Origin: RGIG4079 sp045596365 | GTDB taxonomy: Bacteria > Bacteroidota > Bacteroidia > Bacteroidales > Muribaculaceae | Reading direction: 5' to 3' | Length of the DNA stretch: 39,687 nt | NCBI GenBank assembly: GCA_045596365.1 | Contig: JAZOCE010000018.1 | Location: 1-39,687, forward strand | Shown: piece after piece, positions 23,917-31,980 of the stretch | Layout: the number at the start of each line of letters is the position of its first letter | How positions within the stretch are numbered: the stretch's first letter is position 1 | Notes under the pieces: generated by a model | The model's database searches: none | Seen by the model: the letters and a program-made list of their open reading frames with translations, nothing else | Told to the model about the DNA's origin: nothing | Program-made: the position numbers and the translations under genes

Positions 23917-25284
23917 ATGAAAGAATATACACCTGAATATTTAAAACTCATTAGCGATATCATTGAGCGTCGCGACGATGAAGCAGCACGCCGTGAGTTA
24001 GCCGGATTACACCCTGCCGACATTGCAGAGCTATATGAAAATCTGCATGAAGATGAAGCCGACTATCTATACAAGTTGCTTGACGATGAACAAGCAGCAG
24101 ACGTGTTGATAGAGCTTGACGAAGATGATCGTAAAGAACTATTGAGCGACATGCCTGTTGAGGATATCGCTAAACAAATCGATCACCTCGACACCGACGA
24201 TGCCGTTGACATCATCAAAGAACTTGACGAAGATGATCGTGATGAAATTCTTTCTCACATTGATGACGTTGAGCAAGCCGGCGATATCATCGACCTTTTA
24301 AAATATGATGAAGACACCGCCGGGGGACTCATGGGTACGGAAATGATCGTCGTGAACGAAAATTGGAGTATGCCCGAATGTGTCAAGCAGATGCGTGTTC
24401 AAGCCGAGGACATGGACGAAATCTACAATGTCTATGTTGTCGACAACGATTATAAACTGCGAGGAGTGTTCCCATTGAAAAAGATGATTACACATCCCTC
24501 TGTATCAAAAATAAAACATGTAATGCAGAGCGAACCGGTATCAGTGAAAACAGACACTCCCATCGACGAAGTAGCTCTTGATTTCGAGAAATATAACCTT
24601 GTTGCAATGCCGGTTGTTGACTCGATAGGACGACTCGTTGGACGCATCACTGTTGACGACGTGATGGACCAAGTGCGTGAATCCCAAGAACGCGACTATC
24701 AATTGGCATCAGGTCTTTCTTCCGACGTAGAAACTGATGATACCGTATTCAAACAAACTAAAGCCCGTCTTCCTTGGTTGTTAATCGGAATACTTGGAGG
24801 TATTGGCAACGCATGGATTCTTGGGAACTTTGAAGATGGATTTGCCATTAATCCGGCATTAGCGTTATTCATTCCATTGATTGCAGGTACAGGAGGAAAT
24901 GTCGGTGTTCAATCATCAGCGATAGTCGTACAAGGTCTTGCCAACGGCTCTCTTGATGTTAAAAGTTCGGCGAGCCAATTATTCAAAGAATTTGGAGTTG
25001 GTATCATAAATGCATGTATCATATCTCTCCTTGTATTCCTATACAATGTATTTACATTTGGAGCAACCGACGTTACAACAATAGCCGTTTCTCTATCATT
25101 GTTTGCCGTTGTATTATTTGCTTCGGTATTTGGCACATTGGTGCCATTGACTCTTGAACGATTTAAGATAGACCCGGCTATTGCTACCGGACCATTCGTT
25201 ACGATTACCAACGACGTTATAGGCGTAATTATTTACATCTGGATAAGCACAATGCTCATGTCAACATTCAGTGTTGCGACATAG
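23917..25284 (+). CDS. mgtE: Magnesium transporter MgtE
   Basis: 455 residues, typical of MgtE. An acidic N-terminal helical domain (about 1-130) holds repeats such as LDEDDRKELLSDMPVEDI. Two CBS domains (about 135-255) sense Mg2+, with the connecting plug helix around 255-275. The pore domain has five membrane helices (about 285-455) with the signature FIPLIAGTGGNVGVQSS. It is a Mg2+-gated channel in the inner membrane. It is co-transcribed with rsmA and meets the stop of the convergent ABC-ATPase gene 4 bp later, with no terminator room between them. Confidence 0.96.
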   Translation: MKEYTPEYLKLISDIIERRDDEAARRELAGLHPADIAELYENLHEDEADYLYKLLDDEQAADVLIELDEDDRKELLSDMPVEDIAKQIDHLDTDDAVDIIKELDEDDRDEILSHIDDVEQAGDIIDLLKYDEDTAGGLMGTEMIVVNENWSMPECVKQMRVQAEDMDEIYNVYVVDNDYKLRGVFPLKKMITHPSVSKIKHVMQSEPVSVKTDTPIDEVALDFEKYNLVAMPVVDSIGRLVGRITVDDVMDQVRESQERDYQLASGLSSDVETDDTVFKQTKARLPWLLIGILGGIGNAWILGNFEDGFAINPALALFIPLIAGTGGNVGVQSSAIVVQGLANGSLDVKSSASQLFKEFGVGIINACIISLLVFLYNVFTFGATDVTTIAVSLSLFAVVLFASVFGTLVPLTLERFKIDPAIATGPFVTITNDVIGVIIYIWISTMLMSTFSVAT

Positions 25285-25288
25285 ACAT

Positions 25289-26704
25289 TCAACTTTTTTC
25301 CAATGTCTTTGTACGAGTAACACAATCAGGGACTTCCGACAGATAATGAGTTACATATATAAGCGTAATACCGTCTCGTGCCACGAGGCGGTTTATTATT
25401 GCTCTCACACTGCGTTTGCGTGCCATATCAAGACCATGTAAAGGCTCATCCAGAATGAGTAATTGAGGCTGTTTTATAAATGTGCGAGCAAGTAATGCAA
25501 GTCTTTGCTCCCCTGTTGATAGTGTATTAAACCTATGTTCGGCAAGATGTTCAATGTGCAATATTTTCAACCACCGCATTGCTTCTTGCTTCTGTTCAGA
25601 GGTAACCACCCTAAAATCACCAATCGTATTATTCAGTCCTTGGGCAACCATTGAAACCACATCACTCATTGTATTGAAATATAAATGCATTTCCGGTGAA
25701 ATATAGCCTATGCGACTTTTTATATCCCATATTGTTTCACCCGTTCCTCGACGACGGTCAAAAAGCGTAATATCATTAGTATATCCTTGTGGATTATCGG
25801 CATATACAAGACTCAACAGCGTTGATTTTCCCGACCCATTTGGACCGGAGAGAGCCCAACGTTCACCCGCTTTAACTATCCACGAAACTTCACTGAGAAT
25901 TGTGCGTTTACCATAGCATACCTTACATTTATTCATATTCAGCACAACATCAACATTCTTATCTATCGGATTTCGACGAGCAGGAATACTATCAAGATTT
26001 ACCGCATAGTCAAACAGATAATTCATTGCCTGACGCAATTTCTCAATCTCTCCTTGCCTATTAATAGGCTTTCCTATCGTTAAATTATCAATAGGGATTA
26101 CCGTTGCTGTATTCTGTGGGATATCGACAGGATTGCACAATAACATCACCACATTTACTCCTTGTGAAGACAATTCCTCTATCGTATTATCAAGCAATTT
26201 ACGAGATGCACTATCAAGACCTATATATGGATTATCTAATATCAATACATCAGGAAGATCAAACAGCAAATTAACTATCAACAATTTGCGCAACTCTCCA
26301 CTTGACAAAAAGTTAATACATTTATCTTCAATATCTATCAGTTTCAATCGTTTACATAATTGTTTCCATCGTGGGGATTCTATGCGTTCTCCCATAAGGT
26401 CAGCAACAGTGGGGACCTCATCATTCATCATTGACTCAAAACGTTGCTGATAATAAGCGACTGAAAATCCTGCAAGAGAATGAATGTCATAAAATTCTAT
26501 ACTTCGTATCTTTAATCGTTCTCGGACACTCTTTATGCGATTGGTACAAATGTTCCATCCCTTCTCTATAATGCGACCAAGCGTTGTCTTGCCTGAGCCG
26601 TTGGGACCAATAATCACAGTTATCCCCTCAGGAATAATCACATGATGAGGATTTTGCAATTTTATCCCCTGATATTGTAATGTATCACTTAATAGTTGAA
26701 TCAT
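25289..26704 (-). CDS. Soluble tandem ABC ATPase (ModF/PhrA-like)
   Basis: 471 residues with two ABC ATPase domains and no membrane segments. Domain 1 has Walker A GPNGSGKTT (33-41), signature LSSGELRK and Walker B-like VLILDNP; its post-Walker residue is Asn, where a catalytic Glu is usual. Domain 2 has Walker A GPNGSGKST (about 288), signature LSTGEQRLALL and the intact LLILDEP. The arrangement is that of ModF/PhrA proteins, which lack a transporter partner and have no settled function. The start overlaps the menA stop by ATGA. The substituted Walker B in domain 1 suggests one of two composite sites is degenerate. Confidence 0.85.
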   Translation of the reverse strand: MIQLLSDTLQYQGIKLQNPHHVIIPEGITVIIGPNGSGKTTLGRIIEKGWNICTNRIKSVRERLKIRSIEFYDIHSLAGFSVAYYQQRFESMMNDEVPTVADLMGERIESPRWKQLCKRLKLIDIEDKCINFLSSGELRKLLIVNLLFDLPDVLILDNPYIGLDSASRKLLDNTIEELSSQGVNVVMLLCNPVDIPQNTATVIPIDNLTIGKPINRQGEIEKLRQAMNYLFDYAVNLDSIPARRNPIDKNVDVVLNMNKCKVCYGKRTILSEVSWIVKAGERWALSGPNGSGKSTLLSLVYADNPQGYTNDITLFDRRRGTGETIWDIKSRIGYISPEMHLYFNTMSDVVSMVAQGLNNTIGDFRVVTSEQKQEAMRWLKILHIEHLAEHRFNTLSTGEQRLALLARTFIKQPQLLILDEPLHGLDMARKRSVRAIINRLVARDGITLIYVTHYLSEVPDCVTRTKTLEKS

Positions 26705-27573
26705 AATTGTAATAATGTAAACGACAAGCAGTAATAGAGCATTGCCATTGCTGTCATCCCGAGAAATGTATTTAATTCACGACCCTCTTTCCGGGTAATT
26801 TTAATTGATAATATTGAATGTATCAATAAATATATTATTGGAAAAACAAGTGTCCAACGAGGCATTGCCAACCATGGATTATGCATAAATATTATAACAG
26901 CAAGCACGCCATTTAAAGTATAAATGCGTGGAGCTGATTTACGTCCTAATTTTACTGCCAGAGTCTGCTTATTTACCGCCTTATCATCTTCATAATCTCT
27001 ATAGTTGTTCACCAACAACACATTTGCGCCCATCAATCCCGCTGCAATAGAGCCAAACAAGACATCAGAGGCCCAATCTTGTGTCATCAGATAATAGGTA
27101 AAGTTAACCGGTATTACACCAAAGAAAAATAATACAGCAACTTCGCCCAATCCATGACGAGACAATGGATAAGGTCCGGAACTATAGGCAATAACCCCTA
27201 TTGCAATCAACACGCCTACCCCTATGAGCCACCATCCACTCCAATTTATCAACAAGCACCCCACAAAGCAAGCGACTCCAAGTGTAACATAAGTTGCAAT
27301 TTTCATTGCTTGCGGCGTTATATCTCCCTCGGTTACTCCTCGACGAGGTCCCACCCGGCCTTTCTTATCAAGTCCCGACTTGAAATCGTAATATTCATTT
27401 GCAAAATTTGATGCAATCTGAGCAAGCAATGCAAACAACAAGCACAACCAAGCCGGAGCCATCTCATACTCTCCATGAGCGATAGCAAACCCTATTGCCA
27501 AAATAACTCCTGCTAATGACACCGGCAAAGTGCGCAAACGCATTGCCTCAACCCAACACTTAATTTTTTTCAT
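26701..27573 (-). CDS. menA: 1,4-dihydroxy-2-naphthoate polyprenyltransferase
   Basis: 290 residues from the ATG at 27573 (MKKIKCWVEAMRLRTLPVSL); a longer frame to 27618 lies inside the preceding gene and adds no family sequence. This is a UbiA-superfamily membrane prenyltransferase with about eight hydrophobic helices. The two Asp-rich motifs are NEYYDFKSGLDKK (about 70) and NYRDYEDDKAVNK (about 195). It attaches the polyprenyl tail to DHNA in menaquinone synthesis. Its start overlaps the end of the DUF4435 ATPase gene by 14 bp and its stop overlaps the ABC-ATPase start. No other men gene is in view. Confidence 0.93.
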   Translation of the reverse strand: MKKIKCWVEAMRLRTLPVSLAGVILAIGFAIAHGEYEMAPAWLCLLFALLAQIASNFANEYYDFKSGLDKKGRVGPRRGVTEGDITPQAMKIATYVTLGVACFVGCLLINWSGWWLIGVGVLIAIGVIAYSSGPYPLSRHGLGEVAVLFFFGVIPVNFTYYLMTQDWASDVLFGSIAAGLMGANVLLVNNYRDYEDDKAVNKQTLAVKLGRKSAPRIYTLNGVLAVIIFMHNPWLAMPRWTLVFPIIYLLIHSILSIKITRKEGRELNTFLGMTAMAMLYYCLSFTLLQL

Positions 27574-29170
27574 CTCTATTAATTGACATTGATGCCGGAG
27601 TTGTATCTGTAATCCCAAAACAGCGTATTATCGCACGCCTTATGCGCACAGCATCTTGTCCATTTCCTTTTAATATTTTTATTATTGAACGAATGTATTC
27701 ATCCTTTCCTCCACTCACTCCACATATCGACGCTACATTACTTGTATTTATCATTGATTTTTGATTATATACTCGCAATACCGATTGATATGCACCACTA
27801 TCGGCATATCCATGAAACTCTCGACAAAATGCCTCATAAATGCCACGCGGATTTATCTCATTCACAAGATCTACCATGTGATCTTCAAGTGAATTAATGT
27901 TTGAAAATTTGCCATCAATACGATATTCTACAGTACGTTTCACACGATGGCGAGTGTGTAACAATGCTTGCTGACGAATATCTTGCTTAAATTGCGCCAA
28001 AATCGCCGATTTGACTTTTTCAAATGCTTGATTTTCATTCTTGCCATGACGACGTGCTACTGTGCGTATCACCTCTTCAAGCATCAATATATTTTCAATC
28101 TCAGCCACATCCGGGACAAAAATTTTCTTATCGCGTAGATATTTCACCTCTTTTGCATCACGACGGTCTCTATCCACAATCCCATGAGAGTCAAGATGAT
28201 GAAAAGTATTCAAATCATTAAATGCTCTTGTTGCCTCTATTACTTTATTGCAGCTACCCAATGATTTTACTGTATATTCGGTAAAAATGAGTGGATATAG
28301 CTTGGAATCAATTGAATGGGTTTCATCTCCTTCGATAAACAATACCGGTTTGCGGGAGCCTATGATTGTCATGTATATTTCGTCAGACAACCCACTATGA
28401 GGTGGCAATACAGCATAGTCCCAGGTAACCATTTGCGCATCATATCCTCGAACCCAAATCACCGAGTTATTGGCTCGTGATGATGCAAAATCAAGATCAT
28501 GCGTTGTGTAGATAAACGTACAATCAGGACGCAACTCCTCAACACTATTCCACACCATATTCATTATTGATGGGTGAAGGAATATTCCGGGATTATCAAC
28601 AAATATCACAGCGTTTTTCATTGCAAACAGCACCGCACCAAAATAATACAATACGGCTTTTTCTCCTGCCGACAGCTTCACCGACGAATAAGTTGACGGA
28701 TCTATATTACGACTAAATAGCAATCTACCTCCCTCAAACAAAGCCCTATTATCTGGAAAAATTTCTTGCCATTTTGCGATAACTTTATCCAATCGAGTCT
28801 TACCCAATTTTACATTGCTATCAGTTGTTGCTTTCACCTTATAAGCAATCAAATTCAAAACTTCCTCATTCAAGAGCAGTGCCATCAATCGTTCAAATTC
28901 AGATGTTGAATCATCTTTAATAAACGATGAGCCAATTAATGCATCTTTACATAGGGCATCTATTGATCCGGGAAGATTGTTATGCTCTTTTGAATCATAC
29001 AATGCCTTTAATGCCGATAGCCTAAATGCTTTGCCCGACAAATCATTAACCAAACGTTCTGTAAAACGAGACTTTCCGGCTCCATTTGCGCCTATAATAA
29101 TTAATTGACGTGCATGGTTTTTCACACTTTCGCGTTCTCCGGTTGACTTGGGAGGAAGTAAAATATCCAT
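27560..29170 (-). CDS. AAA/ABC-type ATPase fused to a DUF4435 TOPRIM-like domain
   Basis: 536 residues, cytoplasmic. The N-terminal half is an ABC/SMC-like ATPase: Walker A GANGAGKS (27-34), signature-like KLSAGEKAVLYY (165-176), Walker B VIFVDNPGIFLHP (188-200; Asn replaces the usual Glu) and switch THD (223-225). The C-terminal half (about 270-536) matches DUF4435: VLFIEGDE with Glu280, then GIVDRDRRD with Asp333 and Asp335, then VAEIENILM with two acidic residues. This is the acidic pattern of TOPRIM-type nucleases. The same pair of domains, as separate or fused proteins, forms the PARIS anti-phage system (AriA ATPase, AriB DUF4435); OLD nucleases are more distant relatives. It heads the menA operon with a 14-bp overlap, not an evident defence island. 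Domain calls are well supported; defence function is inference. Confidence 0.75.
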   Translation of the reverse strand: MDILLPPKSTGERESVKNHARQLIIIGANGAGKSRFTERLVNDLSGKAFRLSALKALYDSKEHNNLPGSIDALCKDALIGSSFIKDDSTSEFERLMALLLNEEVLNLIAYKVKATTDSNVKLGKTRLDKVIAKWQEIFPDNRALFEGGRLLFSRNIDPSTYSSVKLSAGEKAVLYYFGAVLFAMKNAVIFVDNPGIFLHPSIMNMVWNSVEELRPDCTFIYTTHDLDFASSRANNSVIWVRGYDAQMVTWDYAVLPPHSGLSDEIYMTIIGSRKPVLFIEGDETHSIDSKLYPLIFTEYTVKSLGSCNKVIEATRAFNDLNTFHHLDSHGIVDRDRRDAKEVKYLRDKKIFVPDVAEIENILMLEEVIRTVARRHGKNENQAFEKVKSAILAQFKQDIRQQALLHTRHRVKRTVEYRIDGKFSNINSLEDHMVDLVNEINPRGIYEAFCREFHGYADSGAYQSVLRVYNQKSMINTSNVASICGVSGGKDEYIRSIIKILKGNGQDAVRIRRAIIRCFGITDTTPASMSINRDEKN

Positions 29171-29198
29171 AGAATTTTATTTATGACATTCTAAAAAG

Positions 29199-29229
29199 TA
29201 AAGATACACATTTTCCTCAACAATGCACA
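29199..29229 (-). promoter_or_regulatory. Candidate promoter of the DUF4435-menA-ABC operon
   Basis: On the minus strand TGTG (29229-29226), 19 bases, TATCTTTA (29206-29199). Each box has one mismatch to TTTG-N19-TAnnTTTG. The leader would be about 25 nt. Confidence 0.4.
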
Positions 29230-29232
29230 AAA

Positions 29233-29261
29233 AAAGGTCGCAACTTAATTTTGCGACCTTT
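29233..29261 (-). terminator. Terminator of the phosphodiester glycosidase gene
   Basis: AAAGGTCGCAA (29233-29243) and TTGCGACCTTT (29251-29261) form an 11-bp perfect stem with a 7-base loop. On the minus strand a run of T follows. It lies 11 bp beyond the stop at 29273. Confidence 0.88.
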
Positions 29262-29272
29262 AAATTTTGGCT

Positions 29273-31693
29273 TTATTTAATAACCTCTTTTGTTACCTTA
29301 CCTCCTCGCTTGACTATATACAATCCTTTTTCAGGATTAGTTATTTTCATTCCTTGCAAGTTATAGTAAGTCGTAGGACCATTAGCCTCACTATTGTCAA
29401 TCGTTATATCCTCTATCCCCGATGGTACATTATTATATACTGCATCAAATTTTGGGAATTCTATGCTGTGTATATTTCCAGATGTGCCGCCACTTAATGT
29501 TATTACCATGCTATTAAACGCGATTGGATATATCCCGATATCGTTTACATCACCAAAAGCTGATATAGGAATCTCATATTCTGTTGCCACATTTTGAGGA
29601 ATAGAAGAAATCATATATTCCTTTGCCACTCCATTATTGGCTTTAGCAATAATCTTTATTGATGATATTTTGGCAGTACCGGGATTTATTGTAAACTTTA
29701 TTGCATCAGGCAAACTCCATATTTTCAAATTGTTTCGTGTCAAAGTAATACTTCTTGAACGTCCTGAGCTTACTGTATAATTTATAGCCATACCCTCTCC
29801 TTCAAGAGCTGAAACACTATACTCTTTTAATCCCACAACTGTCATCCCGGCAGTCCATGCTTCGGCATCAACTACTTTCTCAATAGGCATAGTTTGAGCA
29901 GTTGGGCACTCCACCGTCAAATTTATAGATCCTGAGAAATCGCCTACATTTCCGGTAATAGTTGTCGTTCCATCGCTCATGCCTTTTACAACTCCGGTTT
30001 CGGCATCTACTTGTGCAATGCTTGCATCGGCCGATGACCATGAAAGTGCATTTGACGCAAGAGGCATATATTCACCACGCACCAACGCTTGAACTTCTAC
30101 AGGCCACTCACGATAATTATCAAGCAACACATCTGAATATTTAAACTCAGCGCTACTTGCCGATTGTATGGTTACTGGTATAGTTGCAGTCAATCCGTTG
30201 TAAGTTGCTGTCAAAGCATGAACGCCGTCTCCATTTCCAAAGAATGATGTTCCTTCATTTGTTATTTCGCCCAATTCTGCCGGACATGATAGAGAATAAC
30301 CTTGAACATTACTATTAACCATTATACCATATTTATTGTAACCATAAATCACAGGAGTATATATACCATATTTTGGAAACGTCATCGCCCAATCTTTAAA
30401 ACGAATTTCTGCAATCTCGTTATCTTCGGGAGCCTCCATCACCGCAAATATAGCATTACCCACAGCCCGCTCGTTGCCATCACTACCCACATTGCGCACT
30501 CCAAGACCTTGTGTATAAAGAGTTGAAGAACCACCTCCATCAAGATTTACTGCCTCATATGCACCTGCATATCGCATAATTCCGGCAAGTTGAGATGTTC
30601 TGACTCCGGCTGAGATTTGAGAACGACCATCGACAACCATCATGATAATACTATCGCCTGTTTGGCTGATACCTATACCGGTTCGAGGGTGTAGTGCTGA
30701 TGCATCGCTACGTTCTCCTTCTGAGTCAAGAATTATACCTCCTGAAAGGTTTTTCGGATTTCCTGATACAACTTGCATTGGAACAATGCGTTCTGTTTGA
30801 GAAGCACTTGTCGGACCATATAGCACAACATTATCAAATTCTATAATGTCACCAACATTAAGTGAATTTACAAAATCCAACGATCCGGTGTTACAACCAT
30901 CTGTCGAAGTTCCGCGACCATGAATAACATAACCATCTGCAGGAATTGGTGTATCTCCATCACTTGTAGCAGTTGAAGTAACCTCTAAACGAAACTTGGT
31001 TCCGGCATAGAAATTATCACCCGCAACAAGTTTTGCTGTAACTTCTGCACATGAGCCGGCTTTATCGGTTTGATTTGTGCTACCCCAGTAGCGAGGTGTA
31101 TATATGGTTATCCCATTGGCTGGAGAAGCGACATTTACGCCTTTAAATAAAGTTACCTTATCACCCAAAGTTGCTGTGCCTGAGTAATAATTGAGGCGAC
31201 CTATGCGAGCTACGCCATCTACATCGATAGAAAACTGATAATTTGAGTTTGATGTTTTATATATTTCACGATCTACAAAACATGATGTTGTGGGAGAGCC
31301 CACTTTACTTGTTCCATTTGTTGCAGTTCCCGATGTTGAATAGAAATCGCCATTTGTTCCGGCAAAATATATCAACCCGTCTTTGCTCTTGCGAGTTGCC
31401 ATTGTCGATGTTTTTTCTGTTCCTGCTACTTTATCTGTAGCACACACCGAGCGAATAGATACACCGGGAGTTGTTTTATCTATTGTCAAATAGAATACTT
31501 GCAAGCGAGAAGAGCCTGTCAGTTCCAAATATGTCTGAGTTGTTCCGGGCCCAACCTTTGCATGAAAAAGTGTATCAACATTATACGTCCATGTCTGATC
31601 ACCTAAACTAAATTCCAACGTATTTTGAGCATTTGCGATTGTTGCTCCTGCGATAATGCCCAATGTCAACAAACTGCGTAATTGTTTTTTCAT
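29273..31693 (-). CDS. Secreted phosphodiester glycosidase (NAGPA domain) with sorting-like tail
   Basis: 806 residues from the ATG at 31693. Eight more codons are open upstream, but the -7 element at 31724-31731 places transcription start too close for them. The signal peptide MKKQLRSLLTLGIIAGATIA is cleaved near NAQ. A beta-rich N-terminal region (about 25-310) precedes the phosphodiester glycosidase/NAGPA domain (about 315-430), marked by TGIGISQTGDSIIMMVVDGR and AVNLDGGGSSTLY (about 382-394). NAGPA-family enzymes remove alpha-GlcNAc from phosphodiesters; bacterial members may act on teichoic or other glycan phosphodiesters. A BIG2-like Ig domain (about 515-580) and a further beta domain lead to a tail (YYNLQGMKITNPEKG, ending KVTKEVIK) shared with the amidase at 517-4986. 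The gene is monocistronic. Confidence 0.85.
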   Translation of the reverse strand: MKKQLRSLLTLGIIAGATIANAQNTLEFSLGDQTWTYNVDTLFHAKVGPGTTQTYLELTGSSRLQVFYLTIDKTTPGVSIRSVCATDKVAGTEKTSTMATRKSKDGLIYFAGTNGDFYSTSGTATNGTSKVGSPTTSCFVDREIYKTSNSNYQFSIDVDGVARIGRLNYYSGTATLGDKVTLFKGVNVASPANGITIYTPRYWGSTNQTDKAGSCAEVTAKLVAGDNFYAGTKFRLEVTSTATSDGDTPIPADGYVIHGRGTSTDGCNTGSLDFVNSLNVGDIIEFDNVVLYGPTSASQTERIVPMQVVSGNPKNLSGGIILDSEGERSDASALHPRTGIGISQTGDSIIMMVVDGRSQISAGVRTSQLAGIMRYAGAYEAVNLDGGGSSTLYTQGLGVRNVGSDGNERAVGNAIFAVMEAPEDNEIAEIRFKDWAMTFPKYGIYTPVIYGYNKYGIMVNSNVQGYSLSCPAELGEITNEGTSFFGNGDGVHALTATYNGLTATIPVTIQSASSAEFKYSDVLLDNYREWPVEVQALVRGEYMPLASNALSWSSADASIAQVDAETGVVKGMSDGTTTITGNVGDFSGSINLTVECPTAQTMPIEKVVDAEAWTAGMTVVGLKEYSVSALEGEGMAINYTVSSGRSRSITLTRNNLKIWSLPDAIKFTINPGTAKISSIKIIAKANNGVAKEYMISSIPQNVATEYEIPISAFGDVNDIGIYPIAFNSMVITLSGGTSGNIHSIEFPKFDAVYNNVPSGIEDITIDNSEANGPTTYYNLQGMKITNPEKGLYIVKRGGKVTKEVIK

Positions 31694-31723
31694 GTATATC
31701 AAATTTAAAATTTTCAATTATTA

Positions 31724-31754
31724 CAAATATAGGCTTTTTGAATTATTCCTACAA
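31724..31754 (-). promoter_or_regulatory. Promoter of the phosphodiester glycosidase gene
   Basis: On the minus strand TATATTTG (31731-31724) matches TAnnTTTG; 19 bases upstream is TTGT, or TTG at N20. Transcription starts near 31717, giving a leader of about 24 nt to the ATG at 31693. It is back to back with the SRP RNA promoter. Confidence 0.6.
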
Positions 31755-31781
31755 TCTTTAATCCTTTTTTTTTAATTATCT

Positions 31782-31812
31782 ATTGCCAAGACAAAAAAAA
31801 TGCGTACCTTTG
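31782..31812 (+). promoter_or_regulatory. Promoter of the SRP RNA gene
   Basis: ATTG (31782-31785), exactly 19 bases, TACCTTTG (31805-31812). Transcription would begin at about 31817-31819, which coincides with the 5' end of the folded RNA. Confidence 0.8.
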
Positions 31813-31817
31813 TGTTC

Positions 31818-31914
31818 GGGTAAGTCCTACACGACCAGCTCCCCGAGAACTCCGTCAGGTCTTGATCGAAGCAGCGGTATCGGGTTGTAGCGGTGCGATG
31901 TAGATCGCTTGCCC
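31818..31914 (+). ncRNA. ffs: Signal recognition particle RNA, small bacterial type (4.5S-like)
   Basis: About 97 nt. The ends pair (GGGTAAG 31818-31824 with CTTGCCC 31908-31914), giving one long hairpin. The conserved SRP core is present: ACGACCAGCT, then CCGTCAGG (31852-31859) opposite AAGCAGCGG (31869-31877), the symmetric loop bound by the Ffh M domain. The RNA scaffolds Ffh and FtsY in co-translational targeting of membrane proteins. The apical loop is odd: TTGATC stands where GGAA or another GNRA loop is usual. It has its own promoter and ends in a T-run (31915-31922). Confidence 0.93.
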
Positions 31915-31922
31915 TTTTTTTT
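31908..31922 (+). terminator. T-run ending the SRP RNA
   Basis: The 3' strand of the terminal SRP stem (CTTGCCC) is followed by eight T (31915-31922), so the RNA's own closing stem serves as terminator. Confidence 0.7.
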
Positions 31923-31948
31923 GTCCATTTTTAGCTATTTAAATAAAA

Positions 31949-31972
31949 AAGTCGCCCTACCAAGGCGACTTT
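31949..31972 (-). terminator. Terminator of the TonB-dependent receptor gene
   Basis: AAGTCGCC (31949-31956) pairs with GGCGACTT (31965-31972). On the minus strand the stem is followed by TTTTTTATTT. It lies 9 bp beyond the stop at 31981. Confidence 0.87.
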
Positions 31973-31980
31973 AGTCTTCT

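Noticed and set aside
27574..27618. Longer menA start
   Set aside because: The 15 extra residues fall inside the DUF4435 gene and do not resemble menA N-termini; MKKIKCW at 27573 does.
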